Source: Microvelia longipes (lineage: Eukaryota; Arthropoda; Insecta; Hemiptera; Veliidae). Taken from it: a stretch of DNA of 64,000 nt. Shown piece after piece: positions 51,641 to 64,000 of this stretch. The notes under the pieces were generated by a model, which saw only the letters and a list, made by a program, of their open reading frames with translations, was not told where the DNA came from and did not search any database. Location: positions 18,839,414-18,903,413 of the forward strand of contig JACMZG010001908.1 in NCBI GenBank assembly GCA_018340805.1, given 5' to 3'. Made by a program: the position numbers and the translations under genes. Numbering within the stretch: position 1 is the first letter of the stretch; the number at the start of each line of letters is the position of its first letter.

Positions 51641-52139
51641 AACTTATATTAGGTAAAAAAACAATAAAAAAATATTGTCCCACTAGGATTTGAACCCAGG
51701 TACTCTGGTTTTGAGTGCACGCATCCAAAGGAAATTCGCGCGCCGACATGCGGACCTCGCGCCAGAATTATTTTCTAGTTGTAAACTTATATTAAGTAAA
51801 AAAAACGATAAAAAATTATGGACCCTTCCAGGATTCGAACCCAGGTACCCTGAGTTTGAGTGGTCGTATTGACTCCGGACCACTGGTATTCAACTCAGAG
51901 GCCCAAAAAAACATAGAAAACGACACCCTACTCGAAATTTAATTTTCAACGACCGTACTTTTGGTTTTTTATAATTTTTGTGGTTTTTTCGACTTTTTGG
52001 TAACTCAAAAGTGGTCGTATCGACTTCGGACTGGTTTCATTCGATTCAGCGCCCAAAATTACATAGAAAACGACACCCTACTCGAAATTTATTTTTTATC
52101 GACCTAAGTTTTGGTTTTCGGTCATTTACAATGGTTTTT

Positions 52140-52140
<1 letters not shown>
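51640..52140 (+). mobile_element. Composite repeat X, truncated + copy
   Basis: Left half of X, beginning with a duplicated arm end and GGATTCGAACCCAGG (about 51,830), then the GTCGTATCGACTTCGGAC blocks. It breaks off at 52,138, where an X copy in the opposite orientation begins. Confidence 0.75.
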
Positions 52141-53107
<967 letters not shown>

Positions 53108-53768
53108 TCTGGCGCGGTGGTCCGCATGTCGGGCGAATTTCCTTTGGATGCGAGCTCTCAAACCCAGAGTACCTGGGTTCAAATCCTAGTTGGGACAATA
53201 ATTTTTTATCGTTTTTTTACCTAACAACCCATTTCTTGCTTATGCAAGAACCATGCCTATTGCGTGGTTCCGGTTCATGCTTTAGAACCTAGCAGTTACT
53301 CAATTGTCAAGCACTGCTCGTAACTCATTTTGTCTGTATTTTCCAAAGGAAATGCGCTAAAACCTTTAAAGATAACTGACTAAGCTTAAAGATAAGTAAC
53401 TAATCTTTAAACTAGTGCAAATAATAGTGCGTTCTTCTAATTTTAGAGGCATACTTTTGTACAACAACTAGATGATTATGCGCATTTCCTTTGGAAAATA
53501 CAGACAAAATGAGTTACGAGCAGTGCTTGACAATTGAGTAACTGCTAGGTTCTAAAGCATGAACCAGAACCACGCAATAGGCATGGTTCTTGCATAAGCA
53601 AGAAATGGGTTGTTTAGCACGGAAACACGCATTCTAAATGAAATTCGCCCGACAGCGGACCACCGCGCCGGAATTATTTATTTACTAGTTGTAAACTTAT
53701 ATATTGTAAAAAGCACGGAAACACGCATCCAAAGGAAATTCGCCCGACATGCGGACCACCGCGCCAGA
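53108..53768. mobile_element. Palindromic element G, rearranged copy
   Basis: A left outer arm fragment at 53,108-53,150 is followed by a 70-bp piece of X, then the central palindrome (53,225-53,615) and intact right arms (53,616-53,768). The left inner arm is missing, so a deletion or template switch has occurred. Confidence 0.75.
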
Positions 53769-54405
<637 letters not shown>

Positions 54406-54879
54406 AAAATATTCCAAAAGTAACTTGATCAAAAACGGTAATATTGGAATGAAATAAAGTGAAATAAAAGTTTGACGAGAAGGTTATCCGTTAAATACGA
54501 TCGTCTCTAAAGTTACATACAGCGTATCAGGGGATTCATTTAGATTCCATTTCCCTAGTTCTAGCGTATGCGATCGGATCCCCTCCGTATGATTCATTCA
54601 ACTAATATTACCGTATTGAGAGAGATCGTATCCCATACGATAAGCGGATCTAGAAGTGTGTGTGAACGTACTAAATGTTGGTGTTAGATACAAAACGAAA
54701 AATGGCCACTCGCCGCATAACAGCCTTGCTGGCTCCTGCCCGCTCATATTAAATCCCAAATAATATGAGTTTTAATTTTTTTCATCAATAAAACAAATCT
54801 CTCGTTCACTGGCACCAGGCTCCCTTCGCAGGCATAGGGAAGCCAATACCCCTATGGCTCTATTGAGATATATACATAT

Positions 54880-54892
<13 letters not shown>
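54406..54892. other. Mixed DNA, no gene seen
   Basis: It contains several ATCGTATNNGATACG-like near-palindromes at 54,500-54,650 and a moderate-GC stretch (54,690-54,860) ending before a (CA)n/(TA)n tract. No ORF supported. Confidence 0.4.
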
Positions 54893-54952
<60 letters not shown>

Positions 54953-54969
54953 TATATATATATATATTA
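54880..54969. repeat. (CA)n/(TA)n tract
   Basis: A short CA run followed by about 75 bp of TA. Confidence 0.9.
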
Positions 54970-55512
54970 TCAGTATGTTCCCCTTTCCAAAATATCCACC
55001 CCTATTCCTACCACCTCCATGACTCTAACCTCATTAGCTTATTTTTCTTCGAAAATTCGTTTGAAATAACAATTTTTTAAAGAAACTTAAAAAATGGCCT
55101 TTACTCCTAGTAAACTCACCACTATAAGTTTAAATCCCCCAGAATATTTTTAGAAATTATTACGCAAAAGTAGTAACTTAGTTTTTTTGTACTCTTGAAG
55201 GTCAAATAGAGGCATACAATAAAATAGACATATATTCAAGAAACAATATTACATTATGAATAATTTGAGACCAAAACCACAAAACTCCGGTAAATTTTGT
55301 TGGACATAATTTTCAAAATCTAATATTAGATATGAAAAAAAATAATGAAGATGAAAAACTGGTTTATAACATGTGGTCGGTATTATGAAAGTATTTAATT
55401 AAAATTAATAATTTTCTATTTCATGTTTTCTTTTATTAATCCTCTTCTTTTTAGTCCTACAAATTTTTACCATGCTATTGTTCGACATACAAAGGGTATG
55501 GATACCCAACTT

Positions 55513-55635
55513 TTTAGCGAATTTCCTTTGGAAATTCGGCTAATGGGATAGGCGTCATGGCGGAATTCGAACCTCGGACCACGACACAAATCCGTTTTCA
55601 GAGGTCCTAATGACGAAAAAATACGTTTCGCGAGA

Positions 55636-55698
<63 letters not shown>

Positions 55699-56370
55699 TA
55701 TATGTATTTCTAGACACTTTCTTGTAAACACTCTATCTTTCGAACGGATTAATATTTTTTAACCAAACTTGGTACAAAAATCAACCTTTAGGAGGACACA
55801 AACCCTATTGAAAACCAGGTTTTTGTGACGTCATTAACTCGGTTTGCTGAGTCAGCGAAATTTTCAAAAAATCGGCAAAATTCAGGGTTAATATTTCTTG
55901 CCGCGGAAAAGGTCAATATTTATGTTTTTTGGGACGCTGAATCGAATGAAACCGGTCCGAAGTCGATACGACTACTCTAAGTGACCAAAAAGTCCAAAAA
56001 ACCATTGTGAATTACCAAAAACCAAAATTTAGGTCGATAAAAAATAAATTTCGAGTAGGGTGTCGTTTTCGATGTATTTTTGGACACTGAATCGAATGAA
56101 ACCGGTCCCAAGTCGATACGACCACTCTAAGTTACCAAAAAGTCGAAAAACCACAAAAATTATCGAAAACCAAAATTACGGTCGTTAAATATTAAATATC
56201 GAGTAGGGTGTCGTTTTCTATGTTTTTTGGGCCTCTGAGTTGAATGGCAGTGGTCCGGAGTCAATACGAGCACTCAAACTCAGGGTACCTGGGTTCAAAT
56301 CCTGGTAGGGACGATCAATTTTTTATCGTTTTTTTTTACTTAATATAAGTTTACAACTAGAAAATAATTC
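55513..56370 (-). mobile_element. Composite repeat X, near-complete minus copy
   Basis: The order is: tRNA-like tail (GGCGGAATTCGAACCTCGG, 55,559), (TA)n (55,637-55,704), TTCGAACGGATTAATA, TGACGTCA (55,826), GCTGAGTCAGC (55,846), three diverged ~130-bp blocks, then CTGGGTTCAAATCCTGG (56,288), the second tRNA-like B box, on the plus strand. This gives the clearest view of the element's two outward-pointing tRNA-like ends. Confidence 0.85.
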
Positions 56371-56770
56371 TGGCGCGGTGGTCCGCATGTCGGGCGAATT
56401 TCCTTTGGATGCGTGTTTCCGTGCTTTTTACACTATATAAGTTTACAACTACTAAATAAATAATTCCGTCGCGGTGGTCCGCTGTCGGGCGAATTTCATG
56501 TAGAATTCGTGTTTCCGTGCTTAACAACCCATATCTTGCTTAAGGTTCCGGTTCATGCTTTAGAACCTAAGCAGTTACTCGATTGTCAAGCACTGCTCGT
56601 AACTCATTTTGTCTGTATTTTTCAAAGGAAATGCGCTAAAACCTTTAAAGATAACTGACTAGGCTTAAATATAAGTAACTATGCTTTAAACTAGTGCAAA
56701 TAATAGTGCGTACTTCTAATTTTAGAGGCATAGTTTTGTGCAACCAACTGGATAATTATGCGAGATAGTA
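56371..56770 (+). mobile_element. Palindromic element G, left half only
   Basis: Outer and inner left arms (GGCGCGGTGGTCCGCATG and CGCGGTGGTCCGCTGTC) are followed by the centre, up to TGGATAATTATGCG, where it stops. The right arm is absent and repeat P follows directly, so it was truncated by insertion or deletion. Confidence 0.75.
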
Positions 56771-56789
56771 CATGGTTGGTACCATTTTT

Positions 56790-57085
56790 ACTTTTCCTCA
56801 TTTCTACCGTAGTTATATAGGAAAAGTATTGTGATTGCAAATAAAAGCCGAAACAGGGATGTCATTGAAATTATCTGTTTCAGGTGTTTTTAAGACCCCC
56901 TGAATAGTTTTCACAAAGTTGTCTGTCTGTATGTGTGTCTGTATCGTCGTAGATCTCAGTATATTTATGCTTAAGAGTTGAAACTTTGTGCAAAAAAATC
57001 AGTTGTTCAATTTTAAGATTTAAATATATTTTTTATTGTTAATGAGATAATTGGTAGCCCTGCTGTCAATTTAATACCCCCTCTA
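56790..57085 (+). repeat. Dispersed repeat P, copy 3
   Basis: TTTTCCTCA...TATATAGGAAAAGTATTG, GAAATTATCTGTTTCAGG, TTTTTAAGACCCCCTGAATAG, AAAGTTGTCTGTCTGTATG, ATCGTCGTAGATCTC and TTTATGCTTAAGAGTTGAAA occur in order. Confidence 0.75.
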
Positions 57086-57505
57086 GGAGTGGGGGTGAAG
57101 AAAACTGAATGCATCCCTTCCATAAATTAATCTCTCTCTTTCACTGGACTTATTGGAGGCAGCAACATCTTTTTACTCAAGCTACTGATAAAGCTGGTCT
57201 GCCAGGTACCATAAGGTGACTTCCTACTGCTATATATCACTTTACTTCAAACAAGGTAAACCAACTTATTTAGTCTTAGGGCGCCCTACTTGTCTGAAGA
57301 CAATTTATTTACCACGTTTAACATGTGATTTATGCAAATTCCGACACATTTTCATTTTGGCTTGGAAGCAGAAGTTTTTTTACCCACTTTAAATCTACTC
57401 CTAAAGGACATTCTGGCTACCAATTATTCAGGATTCTGTCAACATGTCAACGAATATTAATAATTTTAATATTTATAGTTTACTATTATAATTTTATATA
57501 TAATT

Positions 57506-57825
57506 AAACAATTATACTGTCTCTACACTCTATGGTTTCAATTTTATTTAAACTTTAGGCTGAGTAGTTATTTGGAATTTATTTTCCCCTTCTTCTTAGC
57601 GAACATTGGCGCTGCCGACAGGATATTTTATCTATTTTCTTTTATTGATTCTTATAAAGTGCACAGTCAGTATATTTGGCTTTACAATATCTTGTTGAAA
57701 TGTAATTTCTTGCGTAAACAATTATACTGTCTCTACACTCTATGGTTTCAATTTTATTTAAACTTTAAGCTGAGTAGTTATTTGGAATTTATTTTCCCCT
57801 TCCTTAGCGAACATCAGTCTATATG
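57506..57825. repeat. ~106-bp direct duplication
   Basis: AACAATTATACTGTCTCTAC through TTAGCGAACAT occurs at 57,506-57,608 and 57,717-57,817 with about 4 differences. Frames through it are short. The high identity implies a recent duplication. Confidence 0.85.
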
Positions 57826-58069
57826 TATGTTTGTTTAGGTATATTTGAGATTAGGTACACATGTAGCCATGTATAAGACTAACATACACGTCAAGTTTCA
57901 TCTCATTAGCAGCATTGGTTCAATTAATATGAAATATTTGTTTACGTTTTTTAAAAAATTGTAAAAAAATCGGAAAATAATCCAATTGAGTTGAAATTTG
58001 GTAAAAGAGTATACCTTTACGCAAAAAAATAAGAACACCATGTTCCGTTTCAACACGACAAGTACATCA

Positions 58070-58260
58070 ATGATATTTGTTGGATCATAAAAGTAAAGCA
58101 GCATTTGAGCGTGTTCAGTGCCTGGGTAGGTGAATGCTGAAAATGAAACGGATGTATTTACCATCAGAGGGCGAGCGAAGCTAGTCCGAACTAGGGATAA
58201 GCGTAGCGAATCCGATGTGATGAGGAAAAGTTCCAGGGTACCCCGTACCCGATTTTTGTT
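58070..58260 (+). mobile_element. 5S rRNA-derived SINE, copy c
   Basis: GTAAAGCAGCATTTGAGC, then TCAGTGCCTGGGTAGGTGAATGC, aligns with the 5S 3' half. The body has GGGCGAGCGAAGC repeats and the tail is GGGTACCCCGTACCCGATTT. Confidence 0.65.
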
Positions 58261-58544
58261 AATTATCTATTTGTGTTAAGCATTAAAAGCAGCAAGCCAT
58301 TATTTTTACTGATTTACTGGGCGTGAATTAACAGCATACATTATACATGAACATTATAGATAAATAGAATAACATAGATAGAAAGAATAGAGTAAAATGT
58401 ACACACAAGGAAGTCGACATACTAAATTATGACTACAGATAATTTTTCAGTCTATTATTTCACTATCGAATTAACTTGATCATTTAGTTGTTCAAAAATA
58501 ATTAATGATAATTACTTATAATAGATTGGATAATTTAAACTCAA

Positions 58545-59030
58545 AGGGTCAGTTTACTAGGTGAAAAGTCCATGTTTGAATATCTGGGTGTAATATTTCA
58601 ATATGTATTAACGTTGCCGTATTTAGTTGTTACAAAAAGTTGGAAATCCATACTATATATGTTGAACAATATCTCGGTGAAAAATCACCGGAATTTTGTG
58701 ATAATGGTCTCCAATTACTTACAATGTAATACTGTTCCGTAGTATACTTTATTTGACGTCTAATATTACGAATAAAAAGTAAAAATTACTACGTGCGAGT
58801 AATAGGGACAAAAAGTATTTTAAAAAATTGATCTCAGGGGTCGTTTAACTAGGGGTACACCCATTTTTGATAGTATATTATTTCACACAATGTTGGTGCT
58901 TCAGTTATTTCATAAAAAGTTGAAAATCCATGTCAAACAATTAAAAATAAAAATTACCGGAATTTTGTGATACTAATCTTTAATTACTTATAAGGTAATA
59001 TTGTTTCTTAAATAATCCACTTCATGTTAC
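58545..59030. repeat. Diverged ~200-290-bp direct duplication
   Basis: The two units (about 58,545-58,755 and 58,835-59,030) share GGGTC(A/G)GTTTA, TAAAAAGTTGAAAATCCAT-like and ACCGGAATTTTGTGATA stretches, then AATTACTTA, in the same order. No ORF. Confidence 0.65.
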
Positions 59031-59161
59031 GCTCCCATAAGACTTGCTAAAGTTACCAATAAAAAAAAACATTGGATTTTTATTGCGAAAATTATTATTG
59101 CTAAATTTTTTGGATAATCATTACCCAAAATATTTTAGAGAATATGAACTTAGAGGATCGG

Positions 59162-59162
59162 G

Positions 59163-59234
<72 letters not shown>

Positions 59235-59235
59235 G

Positions 59236-59321
<86 letters not shown>

Positions 59322-59336
59322 ATATATGTATGTATG

Positions 59337-59401
<65 letters not shown>

Positions 59402-59470
59402 AACATTCGTAAAACGTAATTTTTACGAATACACCGAAGTTCGAATCTTGCCATGACGCTTATCAAAAAA
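59162..59470 (-). mobile_element. (TA)n plus tRNA-like tail of repeat X
   Basis: TA repeats with ATGT insertions (59,162-59,400) are followed by TTTTTACGAATACACCG and GAAGTTCGAATCTTGCC, then ATGACGCTTATC, as at the tail of X copies. The rest of X is absent. Confidence 0.6.
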
Positions 59471-60041
59471 CAGTAAAAACAGAAAAACAGTAATAATAAA
59501 CGTTAGTTAGGAATATTAAAATGTTATTAAAATTAAGGTTACGCAATAAAAATAATAACAAAAAATAAACCATCTAAAAACTCATAATTTATAATACTGC
59601 GGCTTCTAACCTCTTAACATTAACGATAATCACTTTTAGGTAAAGTTTTGTATAAAACTAAACTACGAAAAACATGAAAAACCCAATAAAAGGAAATATG
59701 CACTCAAAGTGAAAAAGAGCAAGCAAGAAAAGAACTTGTACATTCATTAAAAAAAACTACAAAAGAAGAATTAATAACTGTAATATTATACTAGCATGAC
59801 AACATAGTTTTACTTATTCATTTAACTTTTTTCGGCATGACACATATCTTTAAGAATATAACAATTAAAAAATCAATCTTAGTATTTTTTATAATCCTCT
59901 CACATTTTCAATAAACTAATACATTCTAATCTCTTTCTTCTTCCATAATGTATTTCGCTTTATCTTTTATCATGTCATTGATTTCCTGTACTTGTAAATC
60001 TACTTTTTATCTTGTATATTTTTATGATGCTTATAGAGGAT

Positions 60042-60061
60042 TATATATATATATATATATA

Positions 60062-60109
<48 letters not shown>

Positions 60110-60115
60110 ATATAT
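60042..60115. repeat. (TA)n tract
   Basis: TA repeat with small interruptions. Confidence 0.9.
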
Positions 60116-60362
60116 TTTATATGCTATCTACATAAATTAGATAGCATTTAAGTATATGACACTTAGATGTTAATTTCGTTAATATAGCATTTAGCTTCAT
60201 AAATTCGTAAAATATTGTAATTAAGTCATAGCCTTGCTTGATGTAGCAACATGCAAAGCTTATCTTAGCGTAAAAATTTAAAATATCTTCCATCAATCTC
60301 TTGCACAGTCATGTCATTGACAGGGAGTATAGGGTAATTTATGTCAACACCTTAAAATCTTA

Positions 60363-60443
60363 GGCCCGTATTCAAAGACATCTTCCTAACATTCTCCTTA
60401 AGGAACCAAGAGAATGTTATGAAGATGTCTTTGAATACGGGCC
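60363..60443. mobile_element. 81-bp minimal hairpin element
   Basis: It begins GGCCCGTATTCAAAGACATC and ends with the complement. TCCTAACATTCTC pairs with GAGAATGTTA. Flanks are ...CTTA and TAAG, consistent with a TA duplication. It has the same tip as the 1.2-kb foldback at 1,276-2,485, so it is an extreme internal-deletion derivative or a solo end pair. Confidence 0.85.
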
Positions 60444-60954
60444 TAAGTCTTAAGTGGTTAGATGTTTGCCTTTAATTATGGTTAGGCTTTAATTTTATAA
60501 GGACACACAAAAAAATATTAATATGTATCATCATATGTACTAATATGTATATGGAGTGATATCAATGGATATTTTCTCCTTCTAATTATGCCACGATAAA
60601 ATAACTTATAACTGAAGTACTAATAACAATTGTTTTGTAGTCGTACTAAACTAAATAAATAAAAAAATATGTATCATATTTTAAAAAGCAATACAAATTC
60701 ACACAGCAATAAATAAACATGCATAAGGATAGCTAACGCATGATACTCCTTGTCGCAGCCTTCAGAGATTTGTACAAAAATTCATTTATTGATGAAATAT
60801 GTGCTTTGGAAAATAATTTTATTATGACTCCTATAACCCGCAGTTATGACTCAGGAAAGATTTTAAAAAAAATATGATACGCGGAAAAATTTTGCGATCA
60901 ATCTTGAGAAAAAAATTCTTTGCGTAATAAATAGGTATACTAAGGTTCCTTTCA

Positions 60955-61235
60955 ATACAGCTTTTCGTTTTATATCAATGGTTTTGGTTGGATCATAAAA
61001 GTTAGGAGTATAGAGAAGTTCAGTGCCTGGATGGGTGACCGCTAGGAATAAAAAGAGTGCATTTACAGTCTGAGGACGAGCGAAACTATTCTAAAGACGA
61101 GTTGTAGTATACATTTGAGATTTTTATATTCTTAGGACGAGCGAAGCAAATCCGAAGTAGAGAAGATGAGCGTAGCGAACTCAATGTGGTGAGAAAAAGT
61201 TCCAAAGTTGGTACCCCGTACCCGACTTTATCTTC
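60955..61235 (+). mobile_element. 5S rRNA-derived SINE, copy d
   Basis: TCAGTGCCTGGATGGGTGACCGC is the clearest 5S box-C-like match in the window. The body carries two GGACGAGCGAA(G/A)C blocks, and the tail GGTACCCCGTACCCGACTTT. The 5' part upstream of TGGATCATAAAAGTTA is short. Confidence 0.7.
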
Positions 61236-61312
61236 TTTTTAAGGTTTTGCCTCAATACAAAAAAAACTATTAAATAAAACGCTTTTAATTAGATTAATAT
61301 TTTAAAATTGTA

Positions 61313-61416
61313 AAAAGTTATGAGGTTTTGGTCATGATAAATAAAACAACATTTAAGCTTTCGACCGTATGATTAGGTCTTCATCATATGACCAAAACCT
61401 CATAACTTTTTACTAT
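61313..61416. mobile_element. ~100-bp foldback with decayed hammerhead-like core
   Basis: AAAAAGTTATGAGGTTTTGG and its complement enclose about 55 bp. On the minus strand the centre reads ATGATGA, GACC...GGTC, GAAAGCTT, which is a hammerhead core with the first C changed to A. Confidence 0.65.
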
Positions 61417-61884
61417 TTTTCTATACGTATGGTCAATAAGTGCTATTTGTTATTAATATTTTATACGTTTTGATAAAAAATTAAATTAACGTATACGAAA
61501 AAATCTTCACCTTTAAACTGAGCAATTCAAATCTAAAGAAAGTGTAAAACTCGATATAAAACCTAAACCACAAATAAAATATTCCAATGCAATATAACAA
61601 AATTATTACTGTGAAATTAACATCAAAATATAAAAGAAAATAAATTGTTAGACAAAGCACAGACACAACAAAACATGCAGATTTGTATAAGTCTACGTAC
61701 CTCTTTTCTCTTTTTTGAAAGCTGGAAAAGTAAAAAAAACATACAACATTAAATACATAGAAGCACATTACATATAGAAGCATTATAATTTACACATAAT
61801 TGAAAACATGAAACACTGATTAAGAAAGTGTGACAAAACGAGTAGTGACAGATAATTAGGTGAACAGACATTAAACATAATTAG

Positions 61885-62340
<456 letters not shown>

Positions 62341-62519
62341 CGATGAAAACACATTTTCATTGATTAAATTATTTATTTTTATATCGATTTTATCTATTAA
62401 TATTTTTAGCATTTAATTAATTTACGAAATTATTGCTCAGTGAATGCCGTAAAAATGCTTGTTTTAATCCGTTTTAATGCTGTAAAAAAATATTTTTTTC
62501 GGAGAGCACAATGAGATCT

Positions 62520-63110
62520 AAAAATTGTTTTCTGTGCTAGTTTCAACTCTAGCATAAATACACTGGGAACTACGACAAGAGTAGTAGTAGTAATATGGGG
62601 AGTGGTGGTAACTACCTAACAAGTAGGCCACGTTGTTGGGCCCTTTTGGCTAGCCTGCCTCAGATAGTGTTCTACTTCTTTTAATTTCAAGTGTAGATAT
62701 ATTTAATTTAATATAGACAGAAGAGCCGTGAATTGTTTTGGCTCCTTTCATGCTTTTTTAAGCAATCATACATATTTTTACTTACTAATATAGGCTTGTG
62801 AAAACTAGGAACAACGCGTGCCCTCACTGTTAAACTAAACTTCAATACACTTTAAACTACAAGGCAAACACACTTAATAGTATTATAATGAATCTACTCT
62901 GAGGGTCCTAAATTTTGCCTACTACAACAACAAAAGATACACTCAGACCAGTTTGTAAAACGGTTTACAAAGACAGACAACTTTGTAAAAAAACACTCAG
63001 GAAGACTTAAACCCTGAAACGGAAAATTCAGGTGAAATCTCTGCTTTAGATTTTCAGTGCAAACAAAATAATTTTCATACATACCTACGGTAACTATAGA
63101 AAAGAAAAAT
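62520..63110 (-). repeat. Dispersed repeat P, fragments
   Basis: Two fragments: 62,535-62,585 (TTTCAACTCTAGCATAA, CTGGGAACTACGA) and 62,965-63,105 (AGACAGACAACTTTGTAAAA, CTTAAACCCTGAAACGG, ATTCAGGTGAAATC). The intervening ~380 bp interrupts the normal order, so something inserted into this copy. Confidence 0.65.
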
Positions 63111-63829
63111 TCATACGCATTAGTAATCCCGCATAGCAGTGTTAAAAAGAAACAAGAATTTTGTTACTATTGTTTTCCCCATTGGAGTGAAGTCAATGAA
63201 GGTAATAATCTGATTACTTATCCTTAGTCCTTTCAAGGAAAATCCCTCTATAAAAGAGGAAAATGAAACGTATAATAACTCTCTAGTAACAAGATTTAGA
63301 CCTTTAGCAATCATTGTCTTTAAAGGACATCGTTCAGCTCAATTATTATTATTCTAAGGCCGTTACATTGGTTTCCAATTATTGGATAAATTGAATAGAC
63401 ACTAATTCAACGTCGAGCATTGTGTTTGTGTTGTCTACAGAGAGAATTTAGGTTTTGCTTGAATGCAAAATATCGAATAAACATGATAGAAAACAATTAC
63501 ATTTAAGTTGAAGATTATGAATAATTATAGTAGCTCTATTAAGTCCTGGCTTATAGTATTCACAGTGTTTCAATGTAACACAGTGTTAATAGATATTAGG
63601 ATGCAGTATTTGGGGATGGTTATAACAGAAAAGCTATGTAGAAAACTCGACAGGTTCATAGCAGACTTAACATACGTGAAGTAGCAAACTTCATGGAAAG
63701 AAAAGTTCTTACATTCAAAAGATCTAAAAAAAATAATGAAACCCGAATCAAAATCAGATACTGTTTCATCCAGAATACAAAAGGCTCTTTAACGTTAGGC
63801 TACTACGCAGCTTCTCCGCCTCCCTGCAG

Positions 63830-63830
<1 letters not shown>
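63111..63830. other. Intergenic DNA, no gene seen
   Basis: AT-rich. Short frames only, none with recognisable protein features. Confidence 0.4.
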
Positions 63831-63928
<98 letters not shown>

Positions 63929-63931
63929 TAT
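63831..63931. repeat. (TA)n tract
   Basis: About 100 bp of TA repeat near the window's right edge. Confidence 0.95.
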
Positions 63932-64000
63932 ATGTGTATGTACGAGATTTTGTTCCTAAATCTCCTTAGAGCATGAAAAATTTTCAACACTTTCTCGAAT

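Noticed and set aside
60955..61010. Genuine 5S rRNA gene
   Set aside because: Only a diverged 3' half is present, followed by a SINE body. No complete 120-base 5S can be drawn.
61481..61783. 100-residue hydrophobic minus-strand frame
   Set aside because: The same composition effect (A/T-rich). It could form membrane helices on paper, but nothing else supports a gene.

Overview
The window looks like intergenic or repeat-dominated DNA from an AT-rich invertebrate animal genome. The signs are spliceosomal introns with GT/AG borders, C2H2 zinc fingers, a Penelope-like retroelement, 5S-rRNA-derived and tRNA-derived SINEs, very long (TA)n tracts and scaffold N gaps. There are no prokaryotic operons and no recognisable host single-copy gene. 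I cannot name the phylum from this sequence alone.

Layout. 0-13 kb: AT-rich DNA with several foldback elements (0.49-0.80, 1.28-2.49 and 9.89-10.43 kb), a ~115-bp minisatellite (2.84-3.6 kb), dispersed repeats and (TA)n tracts. 13.1-40.4 kb: a nested structure. An outer inverted repeat (13.16-13.55 / 40.08-40.43 kb) encloses a GC-richer palindromic element, which is interrupted by a large DNA transposon. The transposon is present twice. Copy 1 (13,739-~23,803) is eroded and runs into an A/G-only smear and a 1,000-N gap. Copy 2 (25,067-38,529) is better preserved. The left flank of copy 1 and the right flank of copy 2 are the two halves of one insertion site, so the pair is probably one locus represented twice (assembly artefact or unmerged haplotypes) or a local tandem duplication.

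Copy 2 encodes two minus-strand genes. The first is a multi-exon accessory protein with an N-terminal SAM-like region (33,960->29,496); six exon junctions in it join in phase. About 100 bp downstream lies a transposase with two N-terminal zinc fingers and a DDE-type core (29,396->26,955). Both genes carry frameshifts. The termini have a 16-bp inverted repeat, ACACGGARAAAAATCT, and arrays of TAGTGTTA subterminal motifs, as expected for transposase binding.

40-50 kb: a 5S-derived SINE (SINE3-like) split by a small inverted-arm retroelement with a 13-bp target duplication, a tRNA-derived SINE, a 46-47-bp minisatellite (43.0-43.6 kb), an X-box/NRF1-like motif cluster (45.3-45.4 kb) and a 5'-truncated Penelope-like element with a GIY-YIG endonuclease and 290-bp inverted arms (47.25-48.69 kb). 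50.2-50.7 kb is a second N gap. 51-57 kb is a cluster of a composite repeat, called X here, that has tRNA-like ends and an internal (TA)n, alternating in orientation with palindromic elements. 57-64 kb holds more dispersed repeats, tandem duplications and (TA)n tracts.

The most interesting threads are: (1) hammerhead-ribozyme-like cores, several with palindromic stem III, in several otherwise different inverted-arm elements; (2) a recurrent pair of bZIP-type sites (GCTGAGTCAGC, then TGACGTCA) inside several repeat families; (3) the two-gene transposon and its split insertion site.
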